Assembly: GCA_025499625.1 (NCBI GenBank)
Contig: JAFMVD010000005.1
Location: forward strand, 62,001 to 126,000
DNA length: 64,000 nucleotides
From: Carboxylicivirga fragile
Lineage (GTDB): Bacteria > Bacteroidota > Bacteroidia > Bacteroidales > Marinilabiliaceae
Reading direction: 5' to 3'
Under the pieces are notes generated by a model. It ran no database searches. It saw nothing but the letters and a program-made list of their open reading frames with translations, and was not told where the DNA came from. Below are positions 16,190-25,001 of the stretch, one piece after another. A program made the position numbers and the translations under genes. How positions within the stretch are numbered: the first letter of the stretch is position 1; every line of letters starts with the position of its first letter.

Positions 16190-17996
16190 ACAAATACTAG
16201 AAGCATTATCTACACAGGTAAAAGCTTTACCTCATTTACCTGGCGTTTATCAATACTATAATAGTGAAGGTAAAATCATATACATTGGTAAGGCAAAAGA
16301 TTTAAGAAAACGTGTTGCTTCTTATTTTAGTAAAACCCATGATGATGGTAAAACGAGGATACTGGTAAGAAATATTTTTGATATAAAACACATTATTGTG
16401 GATAGTGAAGAAGATGCTTTGCTATTAGAAAATAACTTAATAAAAAAATATCAACCCAGATATAATATCCTATTAAAGGACGATAAATCTTTTCCTTGGA
16501 TTGTTGTCAAGAATGAGCGTTTTCCAAGGGTTTTTCAAACCCGAACTTTTGTAAGAGATGGAAGTTTCTATTTTGGCCCATATACTTCAATGGGAATGGT
16601 TCGAACTCTTCTGGATTTATTTAAGCAACTATATCCTTTACGTACATGTAAGCATAATTTAAGTGAAGCAAATGTTGCTAGGGGCAAGTATAAAGTTTGT
16701 CTTGAGTATCATATTGGTAATTGTAAAGCACCCTGTATTGATGAATATAGTGAAAGTATTTACAACGAACATATTGATGCGATAAAGGATATACTTCAAG
16801 GTAATATATCAAGCGTGATTAAATATATGAAGAATGTAATGTTTGATTATGCAAAGAATCTTGAATTTGAGAAAGCGGAAGATATAAAGAGACGAATTGG
16901 TTTATTGGATTCTTATCAAAGTAAGTCAACAGTCGTTAATCCAAAGATGAGTAATGTTGATGTGTTTTCTATTATTGAAGATGAAAAGGCAGGATACGTC
17001 AACTTTATTCGTGTTGTAAATGGTAGCATAATTCAATCGCACACAATGGAATTTATTAAACGATTGGATGAATCTAAAGAGGATATTTTATTAATGGCTA
17101 TATCCGAAATGCAAATACGTTTAAAGCTTCTATCACGTGAAATATTGATTCCATTTAGGTTAAAATATAGTTTATCGAATTCCAGTTTTGTTGTTCCTAA
17201 GATTGGTGATAAGAGAAAGTTATTAGATTTATCGGAACGAAACGTTAAATATTACCGTCTGGATAAATTGAAGCAACAAAGTATAATGAAAAAGGAGCCG
17301 CGTGAAGATCGATTGATGAAATTAATTCAATCAGATCTGCGCCTAAAAAGTTTGCCTCGTCACATTGAATGTTTTGATAATTCAAATATACAAGGAACAA
17401 ATCCTGTAGCAGCCTGTGTTGTTTTTCGAAATGCGAAACCTTATAAAAAGGACTATCGGCATTTTAATATTAAAACGGTAATTGGAGCTAATGATTATGC
17501 ATCGATGGAAGAGGTCGTCTTTCGTAGATATAAACGTTTAAAGGAAGAGAATCAAGGTTTACCGCAGTTAATTATTATTGATGGAGGTAAAGGGCAACTC
17601 GGTGCTGCAGTGAATGCATTAAAGAAATTGGATTTAGAGAATGATATTGCGATAATAGGAATCGCAAAACGATTAGAAGAAATTTTTTATCCTGGAGATC
17701 CGGTTCCTTTATATCTTGATAAAAATACTGAGTCGTTAAAGGTAATTCAACATTTAAGAAATGAGGCGCACCGATTCGGAATTACTTTTCATAGACAAAA
17801 AAGATCCATCAACTTTATTAATTCTGAACTTGATAATATTCCAGGTATTGGGGAGAAGACAATCGAGGTAGTAATGACACATTTTAAGTCATTGAACAAA
17901 ATAAAAGCAGCTACATTACAAAATTTGGAGTCAGTAGTGGGCAAGGATAAGGCTAAAAAAATCTATTCGTTTTTAAATTCAAATAAAGAAACATAA
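16176..17996 (+). CDS. uvrC: Excinuclease ABC subunit C
   Basis: The protein has 606 residues. UvrC makes both incisions in nucleotide excision repair. The N-terminal GIY-YIG nuclease starts LPGVYQYY (21-28) with YIGKAKDLRKR (36-46). A UVR motif lies near 228 (LEFEKAEDIKRRI). The RNase H-like nuclease has ECFDNSNIQG and IDGGKGQLGAA, and helix-hairpin-helix motifs close the protein (IPGIGEKT). It overlaps ade by 14 bp. uvrA and uvrB are not in the window. Confidence 0.97.
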   Translation: MKQSKQILEALSTQVKALPHLPGVYQYYNSEGKIIYIGKAKDLRKRVASYFSKTHDDGKTRILVRNIFDIKHIIVDSEEDALLLENNLIKKYQPRYNILLKDDKSFPWIVVKNERFPRVFQTRTFVRDGSFYFGPYTSMGMVRTLLDLFKQLYPLRTCKHNLSEANVARGKYKVCLEYHIGNCKAPCIDEYSESIYNEHIDAIKDILQGNISSVIKYMKNVMFDYAKNLEFEKAEDIKRRIGLLDSYQSKSTVVNPKMSNVDVFSIIEDEKAGYVNFIRVVNGSIIQSHTMEFIKRLDESKEDILLMAISEMQIRLKLLSREILIPFRLKYSLSNSSFVVPKIGDKRKLLDLSERNVKYYRLDKLKQQSIMKKEPREDRLMKLIQSDLRLKSLPRHIECFDNSNIQGTNPVAACVVFRNAKPYKKDYRHFNIKTVIGANDYASMEEVVFRRYKRLKEENQGLPQLIIIDGGKGQLGAAVNALKKLDLENDIAIIGIAKRLEEIFYPGDPVPLYLDKNTESLKVIQHLRNEAHRFGITFHRQKRSINFINSELDNIPGIGEKTIEVVMTHFKSLNKIKAATLQNLESVVGKDKAKKIYSFLNSNKET

Positions 17997-18041
17997 CTAT
18001 CAGTAAGTCAGTGTTATGAATAGATGAGTGTATTATTTAAA

Positions 18042-19016
18042 TTATGGTCTAAAAAGTGTCAATAAGTCACTTTTTGAAATATTTGCATAAATCAATTCAC
18101 TAAAAAAAATATTAAGTTTATTTACATCAAATTCAAGCCCAATTATCGATTTACTAATTTGATCTAATAATTCTTGATTTATACTATTTGTGTTTTTTAA
18201 ATGACATTCCGTTATTACGCCCTTTGTAATTTTGGTTTCATTATAACAACGGGTACCATCTTCCAATTTAATCCGCTTCTTAAATAAATAGTCTGGACTA
18301 TACCCAAAGTTCCAATTCCAGGTATTGTATTTTTCTTTTACCAGAGAATTTATCAATGTGTTAGCTTCTGCGCTTATATGAGATTCTTTTGAACCTGGGA
18401 AGTAATTGAGTAGATATTCAAATATGTAGTTAGAAAAGGATTTGAAATCTAAATTATTCGTGTAAGGTTGGATATTACAGACTTCGCTTCTAACAGATTT
18501 AACTGCCTTATCTTTAAATTGTAAGGGATTCGTTTTTAAAGCATTATTTAATACATCCAAATCAGAATCAAAAAGGAGCGTACCATGATGCATAACTCTG
18601 TTTTTAAAGACGTGAGATGCGTTTCCTGATATTTTTTTATGATTTATTTGAATGTCATGCCGTTTACCAAAATGGGCCTCTATACCAAGGTTTTTTAAAG
18701 CACTAATTATTGGTTTAGAATATTCGGCAAAGTTAACAAGTTGGGTTTTTTTACCACTTTTAATAAAACAGAAATTAAGATTATTTAAATCGTGATAAAC
18801 AGTACCACCGCCAGAAAGGCGGCGGTGAACTGAAATCTTATTTTCACTGGTATAATCAATATTAATTTCTGCTAATGCATTCTGATGTTTTCCAACAATT
18901 ATAGATGGTTGATTTACATATAGAAAGAATAAATCATCGGAAGTATGACGTAATAAATACTCTTCAGTGGCTAAATTGTATGCTGCATTTGTATTTTTAC
19001 TTCTAATTCCTATCAT
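18042..19016 (-). CDS. lplA: Lipoate-protein ligase A
   Basis: The protein has 324 residues. It activates lipoate with ATP and attaches it to the E2 and GcvH lipoyl domains. The signature RRLSGGGTVYHDLNNLNFCF is present near residues 64-84. The catalytic lysine region is HKKISGNASHVF, and the C-terminal accessory domain starts around WNWNFGYSPDY. This architecture matches two-domain LplA rather than LipB. The gene converges on uvrC and follows the secreted endonuclease gene by 9 bp, perhaps in one message. Confidence 0.92.
   Translation of the reverse strand: MIGIRSKNTNAAYNLATEEYLLRHTSDDLFFLYVNQPSIIVGKHQNALAEINIDYTSENKISVHRRLSGGGTVYHDLNNLNFCFIKSGKKTQLVNFAEYSKPIISALKNLGIEAHFGKRHDIQINHKKISGNASHVFKNRVMHHGTLLFDSDLDVLNNALKTNPLQFKDKAVKSVRSEVCNIQPYTNNLDFKSFSNYIFEYLLNYFPGSKESHISAEANTLINSLVKEKYNTWNWNFGYSPDYLFKKRIKLEDGTRCYNETKITKGVITECHLKNTNSINQELLDQISKSIIGLEFDVNKLNIFFSELIYANISKSDLLTLFRP
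18051..18075. terminator. Bidirectional terminator between uvrC and lplA
   Basis: AAAAAGTG and CACTTTTT form an 8-bp stem around a 9-nt loop, with A and T tracts on either side. It overlaps the last codons of convergent lplA and can serve both uvrC and lplA. Confidence 0.5.
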
Positions 19017-19025
19017 TCGTTGTCT

Positions 19026-20660
19026 TTAATGTAGAATAACCTTTTGGGTTGAAAATTGTTTGATTTCGCTGGTAATTTTTAAATAATACAAGCCTTTTGG
19101 AAGGTGACTTAGTTGAATGGTTTTTTTATTAAAATTCGCGCTTATTTCGCTATAAACAACTTTACCACTGATATTGTATAAATGTAAGCTTAAACTATGA
19201 GCTTCAAAATCTCCTTCAACGTTTATTTCACCCTTACTAGGGTTAGGATATAGCTTAAAACTATGTATTATTTCTTCATTTATATCGGTTGATACAGGAA
19301 CACCAGTGACTAATATATCATCTAACTGCCAGGTAGTTGTTTTACCAATGCCGTCACCGCCTGAGTATTTAAACGCTACGTGAAATGTACCAGAATAAGC
19401 ACTTAAATCCAAGGCATCAATTAGTGTGAAATCATTAGAATATTCATTTGCAGGTGCAAAAGGCTGTGAGAAACTTAGTTCTGTTTTAGTACTATTCCAC
19501 GGATTGTTTCCTGAATAGTTTGTAAGGATATATGCTTGAATTGTTGCCCCATTGTCGTAGCCTCCTTTAAGTTTAAAACTTAATTCACAGTTTTCGTAAT
19601 CACTTACATCAATTTGTGATGTTACAAGCCAAGCATCATTATTGCTATCTCCACTTTGGTATGATTTTAATTCTGCATAATTATTTGAACCATAAAAGTT
19701 TTTACAATTCCAGGTAATGTTACCAGTCTCAGCACTATTCGTCCAGTTGCTTAAATTGATTGTATTGTCAACTGAGCAAGTTTCAAAATCTTCGAAGAAA
19801 ATAGTCGTTGGGTTCGGGTCAGGATCCGGACCAGTTCCACCACTATTGCTTGGATCCCATATTTTTAGTACATATTCAGGATGGTTAATAAAAGGATTGG
19901 CGTTACCTTGAAATTTATAGATTTCTTTATTTCTAGCTATTTCTTTATCACTCACCGGATCTTGATTGTGCCATTTAATCAATAAATTTAATTGCCAATC
20001 TTTAAATACTTTATCTGAACTACCATCTAATATAGCGTCTGCTGTACCGTTGTTTTCCCAGTTTGCAATTACATTTTCGTAGCGCGTAGCAACATAAAAA
20101 AGACAACGAGCGATGTCACCTTTATATTCATCTATTGGTTCAAAAGATGTTCCTGAATATCCATTAAATGAACTATTTCCACGTTTACTACCATTAGTTG
20201 AAATCCATTCATAAGAAGTAACTTCACTAAATGGGAAACTTCCTCTCTGTCCATTTACTTTGCCATCAGAAGGAATAACATGGTGAGCATCATTTTTCAT
20301 AGGAGATGCTTTACTAAACCAGCTTTGCGGAACTAGATGTTCACGATTATAGCACGTTCCTTCTGGACCAACATTGCCACATTGATCTGTACCGAATGTA
20401 TATTCATATGCGGGTGTTCCGCCTGGAACATCGGAATACATATCCCAAACTTTACCGTTTGATTTTACATCTGATTCACGATAACACGTCCAAAGAGCTG
20501 TATATCCTTTGTCGGAATGATCTTTAATAATGTTGTAAAGTTCAGTTTTTAATGCATATCCGGTTTTTCCTTCTGCTGAACTGTAATAGTCGGTCGGTAT
20601 TTGAGCAAAAATAGCACCGGAAATAAAAAGAAAAATGAATGGTAAAAGTCTAATTTTCAT
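19026..20660 (-). CDS. Secreted endonuclease I with type IX secretion sorting domain
   Basis: The protein has 544 residues in three parts. A Sec signal peptide ends at AQ (about 1-20). An endonuclease I (EndA/NucM-like) domain follows at about 25-265 with the YNREHLVPQSWF active-site segment and a second metal site in the DAHHVIPSDGKVNGQRG segment. After a proline-rich linker comes a beta-sandwich (about 285-455). The last 80 residues (FKLYPNPSKGEINVEG to the end) are a type-A T9SS sorting domain. It is probably exported through the Por secretion system to digest extracellular DNA for nutrients or to remodel biofilm. Confidence 0.93.
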   Translation of the reverse strand: MKIRLLPFIFLFISGAIFAQIPTDYYSSAEGKTGYALKTELYNIIKDHSDKGYTALWTCYRESDVKSNGKVWDMYSDVPGGTPAYEYTFGTDQCGNVGPEGTCYNREHLVPQSWFSKASPMKNDAHHVIPSDGKVNGQRGSFPFSEVTSYEWISTNGSKRGNSSFNGYSGTSFEPIDEYKGDIARCLFYVATRYENVIANWENNGTADAILDGSSDKVFKDWQLNLLIKWHNQDPVSDKEIARNKEIYKFQGNANPFINHPEYVLKIWDPSNSGGTGPDPDPNPTTIFFEDFETCSVDNTINLSNWTNSAETGNITWNCKNFYGSNNYAELKSYQSGDSNNDAWLVTSQIDVSDYENCELSFKLKGGYDNGATIQAYILTNYSGNNPWNSTKTELSFSQPFAPANEYSNDFTLIDALDLSAYSGTFHVAFKYSGGDGIGKTTTWQLDDILVTGVPVSTDINEEIIHSFKLYPNPSKGEINVEGDFEAHSLSLHLYNISGKVVYSEISANFNKKTIQLSHLPKGLYYLKITSEIKQFSTQKVILH

Positions 20661-20710
20661 ACTAATATATTAATATTATTAATTTATTACTTATTCTTAT
20701 TATTATGATA

Positions 20711-20718
20711 CAAATATA
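20711..20718 (-). promoter_or_regulatory. -7 box of the endonuclease promoter
   Basis: TATATTTG on the minus strand matches TAnnTTTG, 51 bp upstream of the ATG. No clear -33 element is seen. Confidence 0.45.
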
Positions 20719-20752
20719 AGTATTATTTTACGGCCTTTATTAAGAAAAGGTT

Positions 20753-21205
20753 ATGCGTGTAGTAATTCAACGAGTAAAACAAGCTTCGGTTAGTATAAAC
20801 GGTATTCTTAAATCTTCTATATCAAATGGTTTGATGATTTTTGTAGGCATTGAAAATGAAGATGGTCCGGATGATATTAATTGGTTGGCCAATAAAATTT
20901 ACGGCTTACGTATTTTTGATGATGTGCAGGGTGTTATGAATTGCTCGATAAGGGATGTTGAAGGTGAAATTCTGCTTATAAGTCAATTCACTTTACATGC
21001 TAAAACTAAAAAGGGAAACAGACCTTCCTATATTAAGGCGGCTCGACCTGAGCATGCTATTCCTATTTATGAGCAATTTATTGCTAAATTAGATGAATTA
21101 AATGGTAAACCATGTGGAACAGGTGAATTTGGTGCTAACATGCAGGTTAGTTTAATTAATGATGGCCCAGTAACCATTATAATTGATTCAAAACAAAAGG
21201 ATTAA
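20753..21205 (+). CDS. dtd: D-aminoacyl-tRNA deacylase
   Basis: The protein has 150 residues, the standard DTD length. It removes D-amino acids (and glycine) wrongly loaded on tRNA. Both active-site motifs are present: LISQFTLHA near residue 80 (SQxT) and NDGPVTI near 140 (the GP cis-proline motif). It opens the plus-strand group dtd-mazG-deoC; the mazG-like ATG follows its stop with no gap. The same trio follows uvrC in Bacteroides, as I recall; here lplA and the endonuclease gene intervene. Confidence 0.96.
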   Translation: MRVVIQRVKQASVSINGILKSSISNGLMIFVGIENEDGPDDINWLANKIYGLRIFDDVQGVMNCSIRDVEGEILLISQFTLHAKTKKGNRPSYIKAARPEHAIPIYEQFIAKLDELNGKPCGTGEFGANMQVSLINDGPVTIIIDSKQKD

Positions 21206-21535
21206 ATGGAATTAAAGGAAGCGCAACTTAAGGTTGATGAATGGATCAAGACCTATGGTGTTAAATATTTTAGTGAGCTGACAAACATGGCTATACTTAC
21301 CGAAGAGGTTGGTGAGTTGGCGCGCATTATAGCCCGTAAATATGGCGATCAATCTTTTAAAGACGATGAGAGTGAATTAAATCTTGGAGATGAAATGGCA
21401 GATGTACTTTGGGTGTTGCTTTGTTTGGCAAATCAAACGGGAGTAGATCTTAATAAAGCGTTAATAGCCAATATTGAAAAGAAAACAAATCGAGATAAAG
21501 AAAGACATAAAAACAATAAGAAATTATATAAGTAG
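21206..21535 (+). CDS. MazG-like nucleotide pyrophosphohydrolase
   Basis: This 109-residue protein has a single MazG-type all-alpha domain. The metal-binding pattern is visible as EEVGELARI (about 33-41) and DEMADVLWVL (about 62-71), the ExxE and ExxD signature. Such enzymes hydrolyse (d)NTPs to monophosphates and diphosphate, often as house-cleaning of non-canonical nucleotides; the substrate is unknown. It begins at the base after the dtd stop and ends 3 bp before deoC, so the three are co-transcribed. Confidence 0.88.
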   Translation: MELKEAQLKVDEWIKTYGVKYFSELTNMAILTEEVGELARIIARKYGDQSFKDDESELNLGDEMADVLWVLLCLANQTGVDLNKALIANIEKKTNRDKERHKNNKKLYK

Positions 21536-21538
21536 ATT

Positions 21539-22429
21539 ATGAACAATTTCGCAGAAAATAACCCATGTCCTTTAAAAAAGGAAGAAATGGATAGTGCTAT
21601 CAGCTCAGCAATTGAAAATTCTAAAAAAGAGTTGACCAATGTAGATGCATTGAAATTATTATTTAATTGTATTGATTTAACATCTTTAAATACAGAAGAT
21701 TCTGCAGATGGTATTCGCGATTTTGTAGATAAGGTAAATGATCTGCATAAGCATTATGACATGGTTCCGCAGGTTGCGGCAATGTGCGTATATCCTGTTT
21801 TTGCTCCTGTTCTTAAAAGTGCTTTAAAGGCCAAAGGTGTTAACATTGCTGTTGTTTCAGCTGGTTTTCCTTCTTCACAAACGTTTACGGACGTGAAAAA
21901 AATTGAGACGGAACGCGCTGTTGATTTTGGTGCCAACGAAATTGATATCGTGATTTCTGTAGGTGAATTTCAAGAAGGAAACTATGAATTTGCTGGAGAA
22001 GAGATTCGTATGATTAAAGGCGTAATGAAAGATGCACATTTAAAAGTTATACTTGAATCAGGTACGCTTAAGGATATGGAAGAAATATGGTTAGCTAGCA
22101 TTCTATCAATGGAAAGTGGAGCTGACTTTATTAAGACATCGACTGGGAAACAACAACCAGCTGCAACTTATGAAGCAGCTTATGTGATGTTGAATGCCAT
22201 TAAAGCATTCCATAAGCGAACTGGTAAGAAAATTGGTTTCAAGCCAGCTGGTGGTATTGCAACACCTGAAGTAGCTGCTGTTTATTATCAATTGGTTAAG
22301 GATATTCTGGGAGAGGAATGGTTAAACAATGAGCTATTTAGAATTGGAGCTAGTCGATTAGCTAATAGTCTAATAAGTGAAATACAATTCTTAGAAAATG
22401 GGAAAAAGGAAGAAGTAAAATATTTTTAG
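21539..22429 (+). CDS. deoC: Deoxyribose-phosphate aldolase
   Basis: The protein has 296 residues. It cleaves 2-deoxyribose 5-phosphate to glyceraldehyde 3-phosphate and acetaldehyde in deoxynucleoside catabolism. The Schiff-base lysine is K199 in DFIKTSTGK, and the second conserved lysine is K235 in GFKPAGGI. It is longer than E. coli DeoC (about 259 residues) because of an N-terminal extension, as in many Bacteroidota. It ends the dtd-mazG-deoC unit, followed at once by a strong terminator. Confidence 0.95.
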   Translation: MNNFAENNPCPLKKEEMDSAISSAIENSKKELTNVDALKLLFNCIDLTSLNTEDSADGIRDFVDKVNDLHKHYDMVPQVAAMCVYPVFAPVLKSALKAKGVNIAVVSAGFPSSQTFTDVKKIETERAVDFGANEIDIVISVGEFQEGNYEFAGEEIRMIKGVMKDAHLKVILESGTLKDMEEIWLASILSMESGADFIKTSTGKQQPAATYEAAYVMLNAIKAFHKRTGKKIGFKPAGGIATPEVAAVYYQLVKDILGEEWLNNELFRIGASRLANSLISEIQFLENGKKEEVKYF

Positions 22430-22454
22430 TGTTTTGCAGATTCATGTAAATATT

Positions 22455-22487
22455 AACGGTTTTCAATTATTTGAAAACCGTTTTTTT
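22455..22487. terminator. Bidirectional terminator between deoC and the polyprenyl synthase
   Basis: AACGGTTTTCAA (22455-22466) and TTGAAAACCGTT (22471-22482) form a perfect 12-bp stem with a 4-nt loop and a T7 tract on the plus strand. Confidence 0.85.
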
Positions 22488-23460
22488 ATTTCTTTCGTTT
22501 CATGGTGTAGTCTACCATTTTTATCAATGCAGTCTTTGTTTCGCTTTCATCATAAATACTGATTGAATCAATCGCTTTTTGCGCGTAATTAAGCATCTGT
22601 TGATGAGCAAATTCTAAACCACCATTGGCTTTTACAAATTCAATTATTTCCTGAACTTTCTTTTCCTTTTTGTGATGACGCCTTATGAGCGTTAGAATGT
22701 GACGACGCGATTTTTTATCTACTTTGTTTAAGGCATAAATTAAAGGAAGGGTTAATTTCTTTTCTTTAATATCATTACCTGTTGGCTTACCAATTAATGC
22801 ATTTTGCTCGTAATCAAACAAATCGTCTTTAATTTGAAAGGCTATACCCAGGTTTTCACCAAAGGATTGCATCGCATTAAGTCGCTCTTCAGATGCCTTA
22901 ACAGACAAGGCTCCAGCTTTTGTACAGGCAGCAATAAGAGTTGCCGTTTTTTTGCGAATGATATCGTAATATACCTCTTCCGTTATATCAAGCTTTCGCG
23001 ATTTTTCAATTTGAAGAAGTTCTCCTTCACTCATTTCGGTTACAGCATGCGAAACAACCTTCAGTACATCAATTTGGTCATTGTCTAATGCAGTACTTAA
23101 ACCTTTCGACAGAAAAAAGTCACCAACTAAAACAGCAATTTTTGATTTCCAAAGGGCATTGATTGAGAAAAAACCTCTTCGTTGATAGGTTTCATCCACC
23201 ACATCGTCGTGAATAAGTGTAGCCGTATGCAATAGTTCAATTAAGGTAGCTGCCACATAACTCGATTCAGTAATTGGCCCGTTGAGCTTAGCAGATAAAA
23301 ATACAAGCATTGGTCGCATTTGCTTGCCTTTTCTACGTAGTATATAATTGGTTATTATGCTTAAAAGAGGAATTTTTGTTTTCAATTGATCCCTAAAATA
23401 GGGTTCGAATTTCTGCATTTCTTCTTTTATCGGGGCTTTAATAATTGATATATCCGACAT
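22486..23460 (-). CDS. Polyprenyl (octaprenyl-type) diphosphate synthase
   Basis: The protein has 324 residues. It is a trans-isoprenyl diphosphate synthase that makes the side chain of quinones (menaquinone in this phylum). The first aspartate-rich motif is LIHDDVVDE (82-90), with GKQMRP (45-50) binding IPP and FQIKDDLFDY carrying the second aspartate-rich motif. GKPTGNDIKEKKLTLPLI is typical. Product chain length cannot be read with certainty. IspH, an upstream isoprenoid enzyme, is encoded at 40 kb. Confidence 0.92.
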   Translation of the reverse strand: MSDISIIKAPIKEEMQKFEPYFRDQLKTKIPLLSIITNYILRRKGKQMRPMLVFLSAKLNGPITESSYVAATLIELLHTATLIHDDVVDETYQRRGFFSINALWKSKIAVLVGDFFLSKGLSTALDNDQIDVLKVVSHAVTEMSEGELLQIEKSRKLDITEEVYYDIIRKKTATLIAACTKAGALSVKASEERLNAMQSFGENLGIAFQIKDDLFDYEQNALIGKPTGNDIKEKKLTLPLIYALNKVDKKSRRHILTLIRRHHKKEKKVQEIIEFVKANGGLEFAHQQMLNYAQKAIDSISIYDESETKTALIKMVDYTMKRKK

Positions 23461-23598
23461 TCAATTAATCTTGATCTATTACATAATAGGGCGGTAATTG
23501 CCCGTGTTTAGTTGCCAAATTTATAAATTTATCGCGATTTTAACTTATACATATTGATATAATCTAAATATTTAAATAGTTTTGTGCATCAATAAATG

Positions 23599-23622
23599 AT
23601 ATATAATAAGATAGTTATATAT
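23599..23622. promoter_or_regulatory. Operator-like inverted repeat upstream of the ArsR gene
   Basis: ATATATAA and TTATATAT are perfect 8-bp arms around an 8-nt spacer. The right arm overlaps the -7 box (23618-23625), where a repressor would block transcription. The AT-rich composition weakens the case. Confidence 0.45.
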
Positions 23623-23625
23623 TTG
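23618..23625 (+). promoter_or_regulatory. -7 box of the ArsR-gene promoter
   Basis: TATATTTG matches TAnnTTTG, 30 bp before the ATG. Confidence 0.5.
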
Positions 23626-23655
23626 CATTTATAAATCTATTGAAGAAGCTGAAGA

Positions 23656-23958
23656 ATGAAGATTAAAGACTTAGATGCAGAATTACTTGAGAGAGCTGCC
23701 GGAATGTTAAAAGCTATCGCCCATCCAATGCGAATTGCTATTTTGAGCCATTTGGAAGATGGTAATATGTTAACAGTTACCGAAATACATAAGTTATTAG
23801 AGATTGAGCAATCGACTACTTCGCATCATTTAGGTATCTTAAAGGATAAGGGTGTATTGTCAAGTAAGCGTGAGGGAAAAAACACATTTTATTTCTTAAA
23901 GCACAATAGTTTACGCAACATTGTTGACTGTGTAAGCAAGTGTAGTATTGCAGGATAA
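23656..23958 (+). CDS. ArsR family winged-helix transcriptional regulator
   Basis: The protein has 100 residues. The order LKAIAHPMRIAILSHL (helix 2), VTEIHKLLEIEQSTTSHHLGILKDKGVLSSKREGKNTFYF with recognition helix and wing is the ArsR fold. The only cysteines are two near the C-terminus (C92 and C96), not the CxC pair of arsenic sensors, so the signal is uncertain. No metal-resistance gene is adjacent. An inverted repeat over its own -7 box suggests autoregulation, and a terminator follows, which isolates it from queD. Confidence 0.88.
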   Translation: MKIKDLDAELLERAAGMLKAIAHPMRIAILSHLEDGNMLTVTEIHKLLEIEQSTTSHHLGILKDKGVLSSKREGKNTFYFLKHNSLRNIVDCVSKCSIAG

Positions 23959-23980
23959 GTAAATATAAAGATAGGATAGA

Positions 23981-24009
23981 AGACTGATTGCTTTGATCAG
24001 TCTTTTTTT
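23981..24009 (+). terminator. Intrinsic terminator between the ArsR gene and queD
   Basis: AGACTGAT and ATCAGTCT form an 8-bp stem with a 7-nt loop followed by seven Ts. queD must therefore have its own start signal, or depend on read-through. Confidence 0.8.
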
Positions 24010-24022
24010 ATGGAGTGAGGAG

Positions 24023-24469
24023 ATGGCAAAGATTAGATTAACAAAGGAGTTTAGATTTGAAATGGCGCATGCTTTATGGAACTACGATGGTTTATGTCGT
24101 AATATTCATGGGCACTCTTATATATTGGCTGTAACTGTTATTGGCGAACCTCTTACGGATGAAAACAATCCTAAACTAGGAATGGTAATGGATTTTGGTG
24201 ATTTGAAGCGAATTGTTAACGAAGAAATTGTAGACCGACTAGATCATTCAATTGTAATAAGTGATAAAGCACCGTCGGAACAATTGTTATCATTACCACA
24301 AATGAGTGAACGCTTTGAGCTTGTTAGTTATCAGCCAACCTGTGAGAATATGCTAGTTGATTTTGCCGAACGTATTAAGAAACGTTTACCTCAAGGAATT
24401 GAATTACTCAGTTTAAAGTTGAACGAAACGGCCAATAGTTTTGCCGAGTGGTTTGCTTCGGATAATTAA
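24023..24469 (+). CDS. queD: 6-carboxy-5,6,7,8-tetrahydropterin synthase QueD
   Basis: From this ATG the protein has 148 residues. The frame stays open upstream to a TTG at 23993, but that start lies inside the terminator stem, and a GGAG purine stretch precedes the ATG. QueD acts in the queuosine (7-deazaguanine) pathway. The zinc and catalytic residues are visible: H16 in EMAHAL, C25 in the CRNIHGH motif, and H29 and H31. A glutamate near the end (LNETANSFAEW) completes the site. Other queuosine genes are not in the window. Confidence 0.9.
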   Translation: MAKIRLTKEFRFEMAHALWNYDGLCRNIHGHSYILAVTVIGEPLTDENNPKLGMVMDFGDLKRIVNEEIVDRLDHSIVISDKAPSEQLLSLPQMSERFELVSYQPTCENMLVDFAERIKKRLPQGIELLSLKLNETANSFAEWFASDN

Positions 24470-24473
24470 TAAA

Positions 24474-24929
24474 TTATTTGGGAAGTTGACCAAATAAACC
24501 AACTATTGATCTGTGAAACTTGTGAATACCTTTTACCGGAGGCGCATACATAAAAATGCACTCGTTATGAATAATCTGTTGACCAGCTTCTTCAGCGATT
24601 TGAACAAGTTCCTTTGTACAAGATTCTTTTTGAACCCAGATGTTCTCAATTTCCAATTCAAGTGCTTCTCTTAATAATTCATTTGTTTTTGATTTTTGAG
24701 AAATGATTAAGAGGCTTTCAATTTTTTCGGGTATTTGTTTGATGTTTTTATAACAAGTTTGTCCATCAATCTCATCTATATTTGGATTAACAGGAATGAC
24801 CTGATAGCCATTCTTTTTTAAATTGTTGAATACCATTCTACCAAACTTCTTTTCGTTCCGACTAACGCCAACAATTGTAATTACACCAGAACTAAAAAAA
24901 CGATTGATTTGATCTTTTGTTACTTTCAT
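24474..24929 (-). CDS. CoA-binding domain protein (YccU-like)
   Basis: This 151-residue protein is a single Rossmann-type CoA-binding domain. Visible features are ITIVGVSRNEKKFG (17-30), VIPVNPNIDEIDG, and IWVQKESCTKEL with the downstream NECIFMYAPP segment. It resembles the N-terminal domain of succinyl-CoA synthetase alpha and the yccU group. The biochemical role of these stand-alone proteins is unknown. It converges on queD with a 4-bp gap. Confidence 0.85.
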   Translation of the reverse strand: MKVTKDQINRFFSSGVITIVGVSRNEKKFGRMVFNNLKKNGYQVIPVNPNIDEIDGQTCYKNIKQIPEKIESLLIISQKSKTNELLREALELEIENIWVQKESCTKELVQIAEEAGQQIIHNECIFMYAPPVKGIHKFHRSIVGLFGQLPK

Positions 24930-25001
24930 GGTAATTGGGTTTAGTGTTGTTTTGTATGAAGGACATCTTTATAGATGAAATACTTGACAAGACGATTGAG
25001 T

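Noticed and set aside
17129-17144. TCTATCACGTGAAATA in uvrC as a parS
   Set aside because: It has three mismatches to the consensus and no palindrome beyond the central eight bases.
23993-24022. TTG start ten codons upstream of queD
   Set aside because: It would start translation inside a terminator stem; the ATG with GGAG upstream gives the usual QueD N-terminus.
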